Shown: positions 24,459 through 31,057 of the stretch, in pieces | Layout of the letters: each line of letters opens with the position of its first letter | How positions within the stretch are numbered: the first letter of the stretch is position 1 | Source of the DNA: an uncultured Alphaproteobacteria bacterium | Lineage (GTDB): Bacteria; Pseudomonadota; Alphaproteobacteria; Rs-D84 | DNA: 31,057 bases | NCBI GenBank assembly: GCA_944390185.1 | Contig: CALXPA010000002.1 | Coordinates: 1-31,057 of the forward strand | Reading direction: 5' to 3' | Notes under the pieces: generated by a model | Databases searched by the model: none | Seen by the model: the letters and a program-made list of their open reading frames with translations, nothing else | Told to the model about the DNA's origin: nothing | Made by a program: the position numbers and the translations under genes

Positions 24459-24656
24459 TTACCCCCGTTGTTTGCCGCGACCGCGAATGCGCGCCACTAA
24501 TTTGCGCCGTGCGTTATCTGCATCAATCATGCGATTGATATTCCAACGCATCACCATCAACTGGGCCCGTAACAAGGTGTTATCACGGTCGCAGTGTTGC
24601 AACATAAATTCGGTCGTTTGTTGTGCAAAATCTAGTGTTTCTTTTACTGATATCAT
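24459..24656 (-). CDS. Small hypothetical protein, 65 residues
   Basis: An unrecognised 65-residue protein, MISVKETLDFAQQTTEFML at the start and basic at the end (RRKLVARIRGRGKQRG). It is probably helical and may bind nucleic acid through the basic tail. A good promoter (TTGACA, 16 bp, TAACAT) ends 10 nt before the ATG, so the message is near-leaderless, which supports a real gene. It is divergent from gyrA. The 31-residue peptide gene and rpmH follow on the same strand. Confidence 0.65.
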   Translation of the reverse strand: MISVKETLDFAQQTTEFMLQHCDRDNTLLRAQLMVMRWNINRMIDADNARRKLVARIRGRGKQRG

Positions 24657-24666
24657 AGTGTCTGGG

Positions 24667-24694
24667 ATGTTATCACAAATCTTTGTTTTGTCAA
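24667..24694 (-). promoter_or_regulatory. Promoter of the 24459-24656 gene
   Basis: On the minus strand consensus TTGACA (24689-24694) and TAACAT (24667-24672) are 16 bp apart. It is back to back with the gyrA promoter, about 22 bp away. Confidence 0.7.
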
Positions 24695-24716
24695 TGATTT
24701 TTTTAGGGTTTATGTC

Positions 24717-24746
24717 TTGACCAAAACCGCAAAAATTTGCTATTCT
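24717..24746 (+). promoter_or_regulatory. Promoter of gyrA
   Basis: TTGACC (24717-24722) and TATTCT (24741-24746) are 18 bp apart. The leader is about 25 nt and carries an AAGGGA Shine-Dalgarno. Confidence 0.6.
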
Positions 24747-24777
24747 TTACTTGTTAAAAAGCAAGGGAAATCTGAGT

Positions 24778-27528
24778 ATGTCTGAAACAAATGATATCAA
24801 CGAAATAAACCAAGTTAAAATTCCGCAATCGTCACTGGAACACGAAATGCGGACCAGTTTTTTAGACTATGCGATGTCGGTGATTGTTGACCGTGCGTTG
24901 CCTGATGTGCGTGACGGGTGCAAGCCTGTACATCGTCGCATTCTGTACGTGATGAATGATGTTGCGCCTGCGACCAAGCCGACGGTAAAATCGGCCCGTA
25001 TTGTGGGTGATGTTATGGGTAAATATCATCCCCATGGCGACAGTTCTATATACGAGGCCATGGTTCGCATGGGACAAGATTTTTCCATGGGCGAAATGTT
25101 GGTCCAGGGCCAGGGTAACTTTGGTTCGCGCGACGGGGACAAGGCCGCGGCCATGCGTTATACCGAGGCCAGATTATCCAAACTGGGGGCATCTATGATG
25201 GATGACCTGGACAAGGACACGGTTGATTGGCAGCCGAACTTTGACGGCACATTACAAGAACCGGTTGTTTTACCGACCAAGTTTCCAAATTTTTTGGTAA
25301 ATGGTGGGTCTGGTATTGCGGTTGGTATGGCGACGAATGTGCCGACGTACAATCTGGGTGAAATTTGCAACGGTATTTTGGCGATACTGGATAATCCGGG
25401 TTTATCAGATGATGAATTATTCGGCATAATCCCGGGGCCTGATTTTCCAACAGGTGCGGTTATTATGGGGCGCGCTGGCGCGTACAAGGCGCACACCACA
25501 GGTCGCGGTTCGATTATTGTCCGTGCAAAGACGCACATGGAAACGTTTCATGATCATCCGGCGATTGTTGTGGATGAAATTCCGTACCAGGTAAATAAAT
25601 CGCAACTGATTATCAAGATTGCTGAACTTAGTAAAGAAAAACGGATTGAGGGTATATCCGAAATCCGTGATGAATCGTCCAAGGAAGGTCTGCGTATCGT
25701 TATTGAATTAAAGCGTGACGCGATTCCAGACGTTGTACTGAATCATTTATTCCAGTATACGGAAATGCAGACGAACTTTCCTGTCAACATGATGGCGTTA
25801 AATCGTGGTCGTCCGATGCTGTTTAATATTCGTGGTGTACTGGACGCGTTCATAGATTTCCGGTGCGAGGTTATTCGTCGTCGCACAATTTTTGACTTAA
25901 ACAAGGCACGAAATCGTGCGCATACGTTACTAGGATTGTCTGTGGCGGTCGGTAATCTGGACGAAGTAATTGAATTGATTAAATCCAGTGAATCACCAGA
26001 TGCGGCCCGTGCGGCGTTGGTTGCGCGTGGCTGGCGTGCATCGGATATTGAAAATTATATCCAGTTAATTGATGATCCGAATACAGAATACAAAGACGGC
26101 ATGTTCTATATGTCCGAAGACCAGGCCCGTGCAATTTTGGAATTACAGTTGCATCGCTTGACTGGACTGGAACGTGAAAAACTGCACGCAGATTTGGTTG
26201 AACTGGGCGCGCAGATCAAAGACTTGCTGGATATTTTAGGCAGTCATGCACGCATCATCCAGATTATTCGCGATGAAACAACGATGGTCCGCGACAATTG
26301 GGCCAGTGATCGTCGCACAGAAATCTCTGATGCCGAAATTGACATTGATATCGAAGATTTAATCGCCCGCGAAGATATGGTTATCACTGTGTCTAATACA
26401 GGATATATTAAACGCGTATCACTGGACACATATCGTGCGCAAAAGCGTGGGGGCAAGGGTCGTAATGCCATGGCAACCAAAGACGATGACTATGTGGTCC
26501 AGGTGTTTGTTGCAAATACCCACACGCCACTGTTGTTCTTTTCGTCGCGCGGTCTGTGCTACAAATTAAAGACCTATAAATTGCCAGAGGCTGCCGCCGC
26601 GGCCAAGGGTCGTCCATTGGTAAACCTGTTGCCGTTGGAAAATGGCGAAACGATTACGGCAATATTGCCCGTACCCGAAGAAGATATGGCGGCGGCTGCG
26701 GCGTCTGGGACGGAACATTATCTGATGTTTGCGACGGCGTCCGGTACGGTTCGTCGCAATCGCACATCTGATTTTGACTCAATTCGTGCAAATGGCAAGA
26801 TTGCGATGAAGTTAGACGACGGGGACAGTTTGATTTCTGTGTTGCCGTGTACCGATGACCAAGATGTATTCTTGGCAACATACCGCGGTCGTTGCATACG
26901 ATTCCCTGTGTCTGAAATACGTGTCTTTGCGGGCCGTAATTCAACGGGCGTACGTGGTATGACATTGGGTTCTGATGACAAGATTATCGGTATGGCAATG
27001 CTGAACCATGGTGAATCGGACGCCACAATTCGTGCTGCATATATCAAACAGTCACGCGCGGCGCGTCGTGCCGCCACAGGTATCGAAGAAGACGCCGGCG
27101 ACGACGAAGACGATACAACAACGTTAACGTTAACAGATGAACAAATGGCGCGCATGGCCGCAGATGAACAGTTTATTTTGACTGTGTCTGAAAATGGCTT
27201 TGGTAAACGGACCAGTTCGTACGAATACCGTACAACGCATCGCGGTGGTGGCGGATTTACGAATATTAAACTGGGGGGCAAGAATACCGCGGTCGCAGGG
27301 TCGTTCCCGGTTGCGGATGATAATGATATTATCATGGTGACAGATGGCGGCAAAATCATTCGTACCCCGGTTCGTGATGTCCGTATTGCTGGGCGCAGTA
27401 CTGCGGGTGTGACATTATTCCGCACGGCCGAAAAAGAACGGGTTGTGTCGGCAATTTCGATACTTAGTGACGAAGGCCAAGAATCCGAAGTTGAATCAGA
27501 GATTGCAGAACAAAATACAAATCAATAA
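24778..27528 (+). CDS. gyrA: DNA gyrase subunit A
   Basis: A 916-residue type IIA topoisomerase subunit that introduces negative supercoils with GyrB. The catalytic Tyr is Tyr128 in [11 protein letters not shown]. The quinolone-resistance region reads [15 protein letters not shown], so the position equal to E. coli Ser83 is Ser and that equal to Asp87 is Glu. The GyrA box QKRGGKG (555-561) identifies GyrA rather than ParC. A roughly 35-residue acidic insertion ([13 protein letters not shown]) interrupts the C-terminal beta-pinwheel. ATG 24778 is chosen over TTG 24751 because the AAGGGA site precedes it. The merR-type gene starts 14 bp after its stop. Confidence 0.96.
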   Translation: MSETNDINEINQVKIPQSSLEHEMRTSFLDYAMSVIVDRALPDVRDGCKPVHRRILYVMNDVAPATKPTVKSARIVGDVMGKYHPHGDSSIYEAMVRMGQDFSMGEMLVQGQGNFGSRDGDKAAAMRYTEARLSKLGASMMDDLDKDTVDWQPNFDGTLQEPVVLPTKFPNFLVNGGSGIAVGMATNVPTYNLGEICNGILAILDNPGLSDDELFGIIPGPDFPTGAVIMGRAGAYKAHTTGRGSIIVRAKTHMETFHDHPAIVVDEIPYQVNKSQLIIKIAELSKEKRIEGISEIRDESSKEGLRIVIELKRDAIPDVVLNHLFQYTEMQTNFPVNMMALNRGRPMLFNIRGVLDAFIDFRCEVIRRRTIFDLNKARNRAHTLLGLSVAVGNLDEVIELIKSSESPDAARAALVARGWRASDIENYIQLIDDPNTEYKDGMFYMSEDQARAILELQLHRLTGLEREKLHADLVELGAQIKDLLDILGSHARIIQIIRDETTMVRDNWASDRRTEISDAEIDIDIEDLIAREDMVITVSNTGYIKRVSLDTYRAQKRGGKGRNAMATKDDDYVVQVFVANTHTPLLFFSSRGLCYKLKTYKLPEAAAAAKGRPLVNLLPLENGETITAILPVPEEDMAAAAASGTEHYLMFATASGTVRRNRTSDFDSIRANGKIAMKLDDGDSLISVLPCTDDQDVFLATYRGRCIRFPVSEIRVFAGRNSTGVRGMTLGSDDKIIGMAMLNHGESDATIRAAYIKQSRAARRAATGIEEDAGDDEDDTTTLTLTDEQMARMAADEQFILTVSENGFGKRTSSYEYRTTHRGGGGFTNIKLGGKNTAVAGSFPVADDNDIIMVTDGGKIIRTPVRDVRIAGRSTAGVTLFRTAEKERVVSAISILSDEGQESEVESEIAEQNTNQ

Positions 27529-27542
27529 CCCCGGGGGCCAAC

Positions 27543-27950
27543 ATGGACAATGAATACTTTGCATCAATAAATGAAGTGTCAAAACAGTTGTCTGTGCCGG
27601 CCTATACGTTGCGTTATTGGGAAAAGCAATTTCCCGTTGTTATTCGGCCAACCACAGGTGCGGGTGGACGGCGTTATTATCGCGCCGATACGGTCCAGCG
27701 ATTGGTTGTAATTCGTGACTTGCTGTACAAACATGGGATGACGATTGCGGGTGTGAAAAAATTGCTGCGTGATGGAAAGTTGCCAGCGTCTGCGAATGAT
27801 TTTGTGGGCGTAATGAATGACGGCGGTGCGAATAACGCGGGCCCTGTGACATCGGCGCCCGCCACGCCCAGTCTATCGCCCGATGCGGTGCAACTGGATG
27901 CGGCGTTGGAATTGCTGGCGCGGGCGCGTGATTTGTTACAGACAACATAA
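27543..27950 (+). CDS. MerR-family transcriptional regulator
   Basis: A 135-residue protein with an N-terminal MerR winged-helix domain: ASINEVSKQLSVPAYTLRYW, the GGRRYY wing, and a HGMTIAGVKKLL dimer-helix start. The C-terminal part is short, with an Ala/Pro-rich linker and a final helix, and no metal-binding cysteines, so the inducer is unknown. The YTLRYWEKQFP segment is typical of a regulator often seen beside alphaproteobacterial housekeeping genes. It lies 14 bp after gyrA, with no promoter between, so it is probably co-transcribed. Confidence 0.85.
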   Translation: MDNEYFASINEVSKQLSVPAYTLRYWEKQFPVVIRPTTGAGGRRYYRADTVQRLVVIRDLLYKHGMTIAGVKKLLRDGKLPASANDFVGVMNDGGANNAGPVTSAPATPSLSPDAVQLDAALELLARARDLLQTT

Positions 27951-27951
27951 A

Positions 27952-27979
27952 AAACGCGCCAGTGGCGCGTTTAATTTTT
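27952..27979. terminator. Bidirectional intrinsic terminator
   Basis: AAACGCGCC-AGT-GGCGCGTTT, with a T-rich tract on the plus strand and TTTTTT on the minus strand. It ends both merR and the convergent gene at 27978, whose stop codon it overlaps. Confidence 0.85.
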
Positions 27980-28574
27980 AACGTTGCGGTTCCAGATTTT
28001 GCAATCTTTTTTGATGCTGGTCCAACATGGCACTGTGCCAGTCGCGGCACAACCGGCGCCACCCATTGGCCAGGCGCATTTTTAACGGCAAACCATTCAG
28101 TGAATCCGCCACGGTCTGGACGCGTTGCATTTCATAAAATTCGCGGATTGCGTTGCGCATCAGGCTGTCTGCGTGGATTAATTCTGGGTTCTTCATCATA
28201 TGTTCGGTGCGTAACGCATCTTCGATTGAATCCATTTGCGTGGCGATGCGCTGGAACGCATGATGTCCCGACGCCAGTTTTTTGTCGCTGATGGCGTCGT
28301 CCGAAAAGAACACCGCCGCATTCAGGACGTCCATTTTCTTGGCCAACGCCTGGTATTCTGGATTTTCATTCAGTGTATCCGCACTCTGCCGCCATGCCGT
28401 ATCATACGCCGTTGAATAGTTATACATTGCGTCATGAACGTGCATGTGCGCGCATTCCATTTTTTCTTTATCTACCTGTGGTGCGCCATAGCGTGCAACG
28501 GCCCCAACAACCACCGCCCCCATAACAGCAGCGGCAGATGCAGCGACCAAGATGTTTCTGGACAGTTTTTGCAT
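27978..28574 (-). CDS. Hypothetical membrane-anchored protein, 198 residues
   Basis: I do not recognise this protein. It has an N-terminal hydrophobic segment (ILVAASAAAVMGAVVVGAVA, residues 8-27) after a short basic start, so it is an anchor or uncleaved signal. The rest is predicted helical and soluble, probably periplasmic. ATG 28574 is chosen: AAGAGG is 7 nt before it and a promoter lies just upstream; a longer frame to 28721 would cross that promoter. It is convergent with merR. Confidence 0.7.
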   Translation of the reverse strand: MQKLSRNILVAASAAAVMGAVVVGAVARYGAPQVDKEKMECAHMHVHDAMYNYSTAYDTAWRQSADTLNENPEYQALAKKMDVLNAAVFFSDDAISDKKLASGHHAFQRIATQMDSIEDALRTEHMMKNPELIHADSLMRNAIREFYEMQRVQTVADSLNGLPLKMRLANGWRRLCRDWHSAMLDQHQKRLQNLEPQR

Positions 28575-28596
28575 ATCTAAACCTCTTGATACTGTT

Positions 28597-28625
28597 AATA
28601 TAGTACAAAAATATAAAATTGTCAA
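28597..28625 (-). promoter_or_regulatory. Promoter of the 27978-28574 gene
   Basis: On the minus strand consensus TTGACA (28620-28625) and TATATT (28597-28602) are 17 bp apart, with a 22-nt leader before the ATG that holds an AAGAGG Shine-Dalgarno. Confidence 0.75.
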
Positions 28626-28758
28626 TACAGAATTTAATACCAGCAGACTGTGGTTATCGGTTTCCAACAAATAAAACTTATGGCAGTGCATACTGTGCAA
28701 TCCACGAACCGATGAAATCAAAGATTTGTTGCAGTTTGGAAAAGAAATTAAAACATTT

Positions 28759-28787
28759 TTGAAAAAAAGTTAATATCATGGTACAAT
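28759..28787 (+). promoter_or_regulatory. Promoter of the transglutaminase-like gene
   Basis: TTGAAA (28759-28764) and TACAAT (28782-28787) are 17 bp apart. The -10 box ends only 7 nt before the ATG, so the message should be leaderless. Confidence 0.75.
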
Positions 28788-28794
28788 CCCAATT

Positions 28795-29358
28795 ATGGAA
28801 GAAAAAATAAAATGTATAATAGCTCAGATGCACAGCATGTTTCATGATGCAGTTGGACCACGTTCACGTTCTGATTATATGAAATCGCACGGTGTGTCCG
28901 GTAGAAATTGGCATTTTGGCTTGTCTGCAGCAGACATAATAAAAGATAAAATTCCTGCTAATGTTATTGGCTGTACAGGACGTGCAAAATTGTTTTGTTA
29001 TTTGGCGGCTCAGAAAGGAATCAAAGCACATGTTGTTTGTACCGCAAAATATGACGATTGGAAAGCAACGCATGATGGCAAGGCAAATCATATGAATGGA
29101 CATCAAATAATAGCCGTTGAAATTGATGGAAAAATGCGTGTTTTTGATCCGGGACGAAAAAATTTGGTGTTTATTGATACAGAGTTAAAAAGTGGCGAAT
29201 TTATTGACGCAATAGGCAGTGGGAAGAAAGACTATATTGTTACAGCGGTCGTGCCTGGTGATGAGTTTGCAAAAATGAACACGTACCAACAGTTAAGCAA
29301 TTTATATTCCAGTGGCGATATGAGTAATTCTGAGTTCACAGTAAAACCACAAAGATAA
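28795..29358 (+). CDS. Transglutaminase-like cysteine protein
   Basis: A 187-residue protein with the transglutaminase-like catalytic order Cys60 (GCTGRAKLFCYLAAQKGI), His103 (NGHQIIAVE) and Asp118 (VFDPG). In the wider superfamily these residues form the triad used by cysteine proteases, transglutaminases and amidases; the substrate here is unknown. There is no signal peptide, so it is probably cytoplasmic or exported by another route. Ends with a polar tail. Its DNA is more A+T-rich than the housekeeping genes, so it may be accessory. It has its own near-leaderless promoter. Confidence 0.65.
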   Translation: MEEKIKCIIAQMHSMFHDAVGPRSRSDYMKSHGVSGRNWHFGLSAADIIKDKIPANVIGCTGRAKLFCYLAAQKGIKAHVVCTAKYDDWKATHDGKANHMNGHQIIAVEIDGKMRVFDPGRKNLVFIDTELKSGEFIDAIGSGKKDYIVTAVVPGDEFAKMNTYQQLSNLYSSGDMSNSEFTVKPQR

Positions 29359-29440
29359 GCATTTTTAATAGTGGCAAGCAGCTAGTAATCAATAGATCTA
29401 CAAATATAATTAACCGCTTGGTGCATAACAGGGAAAATAA

Positions 29441-29989
29441 ATGAAACCTTTATCACAATTTCCACAAACTATTGAAACGCCGAGATTGGTGTTAAGGGTG
29501 GTTTCGCCCACGCAGGTCAATGCAGAAGCAATTTTAGATATCATCGAACAAAACCGCGATTATTTGGAGATCTGGCAGGGACATTTTGCCGAATTAAAAA
29601 CTGTTGATAACGTGAAGGCATACCTGACGAAACGTGCAAATCAAATAAAAACAAATGAAGGTGTCTGTTTTTATATTTATCACAATGACGAACTAATTGG
29701 TCGCATCAGATTTTTTCATATTCGCGATAATGGCTGTGAAATTGGTTATTGGTTGGCGCAATCTGCCACTGGGCACGGTTTTATGAGTGAAGCATTAACT
29801 GCGCTGGAAAGCGAATTATTTGCGTTTGGATTTGATAAAATCACACTGGACATAGATGACGGAAACGTAATGTCTGAAAATGTCGCCAAACGAAACGGTT
29901 ATAAGTTAGTTAAACGATTACCAACGGAAAGTTATGCTAAATGTGTTGGTAAATGTGATTCTCTGATTTATGAGAAATACCCACAATAA
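29441..29989 (+). CDS. GNAT-family N-acetyltransferase (RimJ/RimL-like)
   Basis: A 182-residue GNAT acetyltransferase. It opens with TIETPRLVLRVVSP, a start typical of RimJ/RimL-like enzymes. The acetyl-CoA loop is in YWLAQSATGHGFMSEAL (residues about 103-119), followed by the RNGYKLVKR strand-helix. The acceptor, an N-terminus or a small molecule, cannot be told. AGGGAA precedes the ATG, and a TATAAT (29405-29410) lies upstream. It is followed by a strong terminator. Base composition is A+T-rich like the neighbouring transglutaminase-like gene. Confidence 0.88.
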   Translation: MKPLSQFPQTIETPRLVLRVVSPTQVNAEAILDIIEQNRDYLEIWQGHFAELKTVDNVKAYLTKRANQIKTNEGVCFYIYHNDELIGRIRFFHIRDNGCEIGYWLAQSATGHGFMSEALTALESELFAFGFDKITLDIDDGNVMSENVAKRNGYKLVKRLPTESYAKCVGKCDSLIYEKYPQ

Positions 29990-30002
29990 ATACGAACTAC
30001 GA

Positions 30003-30031
30003 AAAAGGTTAGATTTTTAACCTTTTCTTTT
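30003..30031 (+). terminator. Intrinsic terminator after the GNAT gene
   Basis: AAAAGGTTA-GATTTT-TAACCTTTT is followed by CTTTT. The stem is nine base pairs. Confidence 0.8.
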
Positions 30032-30033
30032 AA

Positions 30034-30087
30034 AAGTTCGAAAATTTGCAGAAAGGGTGTGATTTTGAACATCATATTTTCGAACTT
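30034..30087. repeat. Perfect 12-bp inverted repeat with 30-nt spacer
   Basis: AAGTTCGAAAAT (30034-30045) and ATTTTCGAACTT (30076-30087) are exact inverted copies. The spacer holds no other clear structure. It lies between the GNAT terminator and the 3' end of tRNA-Glu. It may be a protein-binding site or an RNA hairpin; nothing decides. Confidence 0.6.
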
Positions 30088-30133
30088 GTAGAATTCTAAC
30101 AAAAAATCGTCTGAATGGGCGATTTCAAGCATT

Positions 30134-30208
30134 TGGCAGTCCCAACGGGAATCGAACCCGTGTTACCGGAATGAGAATCCGATGTCCTGACCGCTAGACG
30201 ATGGGACC
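30134..30208 (-). tRNA. tRNA-Glu, anticodon CTC
   Basis: On the minus strand the 75-nt sequence begins GGTCCCATCGTCTAGCGGTC and ends GGGACTGCCA, with CCA encoded. The anticodon loop is TTCTCAT, giving CTC, which reads GAG. The T arm is ACGGG-TTCGATT-CCCGT. The acceptor stem pairs in six of seven positions plus a G-U at the end. A weak T-rich hairpin near 30104-30127 may terminate it. Confidence 0.93.
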
Positions 30209-30219
30209 AGCGTCCACAT

Positions 30220-30247
30220 ATATTAACAGTTATTTATTGCGTTGCAA
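30220..30247 (-). promoter_or_regulatory. Promoter of tRNA-Glu
   Basis: On the minus strand TTGCAA (30242-30247) and TAATAT (30220-30225) are 16 bp apart, with the tRNA starting 11 nt after the -10 box. Confidence 0.55.
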
Positions 30248-30342
30248 ATAGTAAATGTATGGCAGTGCACATTTTTCTGTTGCCACCTTTATACCCCCGT
30301 TCTGTGTCATCCCGGGCCGCGTTTTCCGGCATTCCCTCTTAT

Positions 30343-30474
30343 TTGTCATCCCGCGGCTTGACCGCGGGATCCAGGTGAATAGAGCCCTGTGCGCCAGCAC
30401 AGACAAAATTAATTTGTGTCGCTCCGCGACAGCTCCTATGACCTGGACCCCGGTGTCAAGCACCGGGGTGACAA
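30343..30474 (+). repeat. Palindromic element R4, intact copy
   Basis: A 132-bp copy with TTGTCA and TGACAA ends, the CGCGG/CCGCG first hairpin, the CTGTGC/GCACAG hairpin and the CCCCGGTG/CACCGGGG last hairpin. It matches R1 closely over its full length. A truncated fragment (GTGTCATCCCGGG) lies just before it at 30303. Confidence 0.85.
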
Positions 30475-30564
30475 GAATTTGTATAACTTTTCTTTTTCTT
30501 GAAAAATACGAAATAAACAACTTAAGTACTTATCATCCTTGGTGGTTCTGGTGTTTCCTCTTCC
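30475..30564 (+). repeat. Linker repeat, copy 3
   Basis: Near-identical to the linker at 23652-23743 in its left half and to 1-66 in its right half (TTATCATCCTTGGTGGTTC). It joins elements R4 and R5. Confidence 0.8.
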
Positions 30565-30695
30565 GTGTCATCCCGTGGCTTGACCACGGGATCCAGGTAT
30601 TTTAACTCCTGTGCGGCAGCACAGACAATATTATTTGTGTCGCTGCGCGACAGCTCCTATGACCTGGACCCCGGTGTCAAGCACCGGGGTGACAA
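30565..30695 (+). repeat. Palindromic element R5, intact copy
   Basis: A 131-bp copy starting GTGTCATCCCGTGGC and ending TGACAA, in the same orientation as R4. Its first hairpin carries compensating changes relative to R1 (GTGG/CCAC in place of GGGG/CCCC), so pairing is kept while sequence changes. A short decayed tail continues to about 30725; 30726-30793 holds nothing I can name. Confidence 0.85.
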
Positions 30696-30793
30696 AAAAG
30701 GGGGGCACCGGGGTGACAAGGGGAAATGCCCAGAATCGCACGTGCGACATGTCGTGCGTGCGTCTGTTATAACTTTACCAAAAAAGCAATCAG

Positions 30794-31057
30794 TTATTCG
30801 CCATCGCCCCAATCCATATCGCGCAGTTTTTCCGCGCGTGGTGTGATTTTTCCAACAGATGTTTGCAATTGTTCTATGTCTGTCGTGGCCAGTGAAAAAT
30901 GTTGTTGCACTTTGTTCGCACGGTCATTCAGTCGCGCCAAGTCAGTCAGCAATAAATCCAGTTCGCGTTTTATTTTTGCGGCCACACGTTTTATCTTTAT
31001 ATCGGCCAGCACTGCGCGCACCGTATTCAATGTTGCCCACAGCGTTGATGGCGATAC
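30794..31057 (-). CDS. rmuC: RmuC-family protein, C-terminal fragment (window edge)
   Basis: The minus-strand frame is open to the window edge and reads VSPSTLWATLNTVRAVLAD at the first visible codons, then a helical region (LLLTDLARLNDRANKVQQHF) and ITPRAEKLR near the end. This matches the C-terminal end of RmuC, a nuclease-fold protein that limits rearrangements at DNA repeats. About 87 residues are visible; the rest lies beyond 31057. A start at 31030 is not real. The repeat block lies beyond its 3' end. Confidence 0.75.
   Translation of the reverse strand, partial: VSPSTLWATLNTVRAVLADIKIKRVAAKIKRELDLLLTDLARLNDRANKVQQHFSLATTDIEQLQTSVGKITPRAEKLRDMDWGDGE

Noticed and set aside
24778..27528. 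Quinolone-resistance mutation in GyrA
   Set aside because: The Ser83-equivalent is Ser. Glu at the Asp87-equivalent is the normal residue in several bacteria, so resistance is not implied.
30034..30087. Terminator for tRNA-Glu or GNAT
   Set aside because: The GNAT gene already has a strong terminator just upstream, and this inverted repeat has a 30-nt spacer and no T tract.
30255..30846. Open frames of 116 and 93 residues in the right-hand repeat block
   Set aside because: They run through elements R4 and R5 and the linker, and the frame shifts between copies, so they are repeat-derived.

Overview
The window looks like chromosomal DNA of a small-genome, probably host-associated alphaproteobacterium, possibly an uncultured Rickettsiales- or Holosporales-like lineage. 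The basis is indirect: several VirB6/TrbL paralogues, an alphaproteobacterial-style MerR gene, an RmuC end and a tRNA-Glu of the GGxCCCATCGTCTAG type, palindromic intergenic repeats containing the GATCCAGG motif, and a C-type lysozyme inhibitor. No rRNA, phage, transposase or CRISPR array was seen. The lineage call is inference only.

Layout. 1-359 is a palindromic-repeat block downstream of dnaQ. 360-3231 holds the divergent pair dnaQ and uvrD/pcrA. 3247-9819 is the most unusual gene block: four overlapping minus-strand genes and one divergent plus-strand gene, all multi-pass membrane proteins of one VirB6/TrbL-like family, with no other type IV secretion gene in sight. 9888-11421 holds an unknown gene, rpmE and a degenerate inositol-monophosphatase-like gene. 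A terminator and a candidate structured RNA follow (11437-11570). 11634-18905 is a cell-envelope region: PBP1A, a putative MliC-type lipoprotein, mraY, ftsW, murG and an OmpA-like secreted protein; murD is missing from its usual place between mraY and ftsW. 18905-23329 holds comF, a small unknown gene, valS and an acyl-ACP thioesterase. 23396-24110 is a second repeat block between convergent genes. 24150-24656 is a minus-strand set: two tiny genes followed by rpmH. 24778-27950 holds gyrA and a merR-type gene. 27978-29989 holds a membrane-anchored unknown, a transglutaminase-like protein and a GNAT acetyltransferase. The window ends with tRNA-Glu(CTC), a third repeat block and the 3' end of rmuC.

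Two themes stand out. First, at least five copies of a roughly 132-bp multi-hairpin element with TTGTCA/TGACAA ends lie beyond gene 3' ends. Two different shorter palindromes are inserted precisely in the hairpin loops of some copies. Second, many genes have a -10 box only 7-11 nt before the start codon and no Shine-Dalgarno, which suggests frequent leaderless or near-leaderless transcription. Other genes carry a clear Shine-Dalgarno and a longer leader.

Most genes are housekeeping (replication and repair, translation, peptidoglycan synthesis). The VirB6-like cluster, the lysozyme inhibitor and the transglutaminase-like protein are the best candidates for host interaction.
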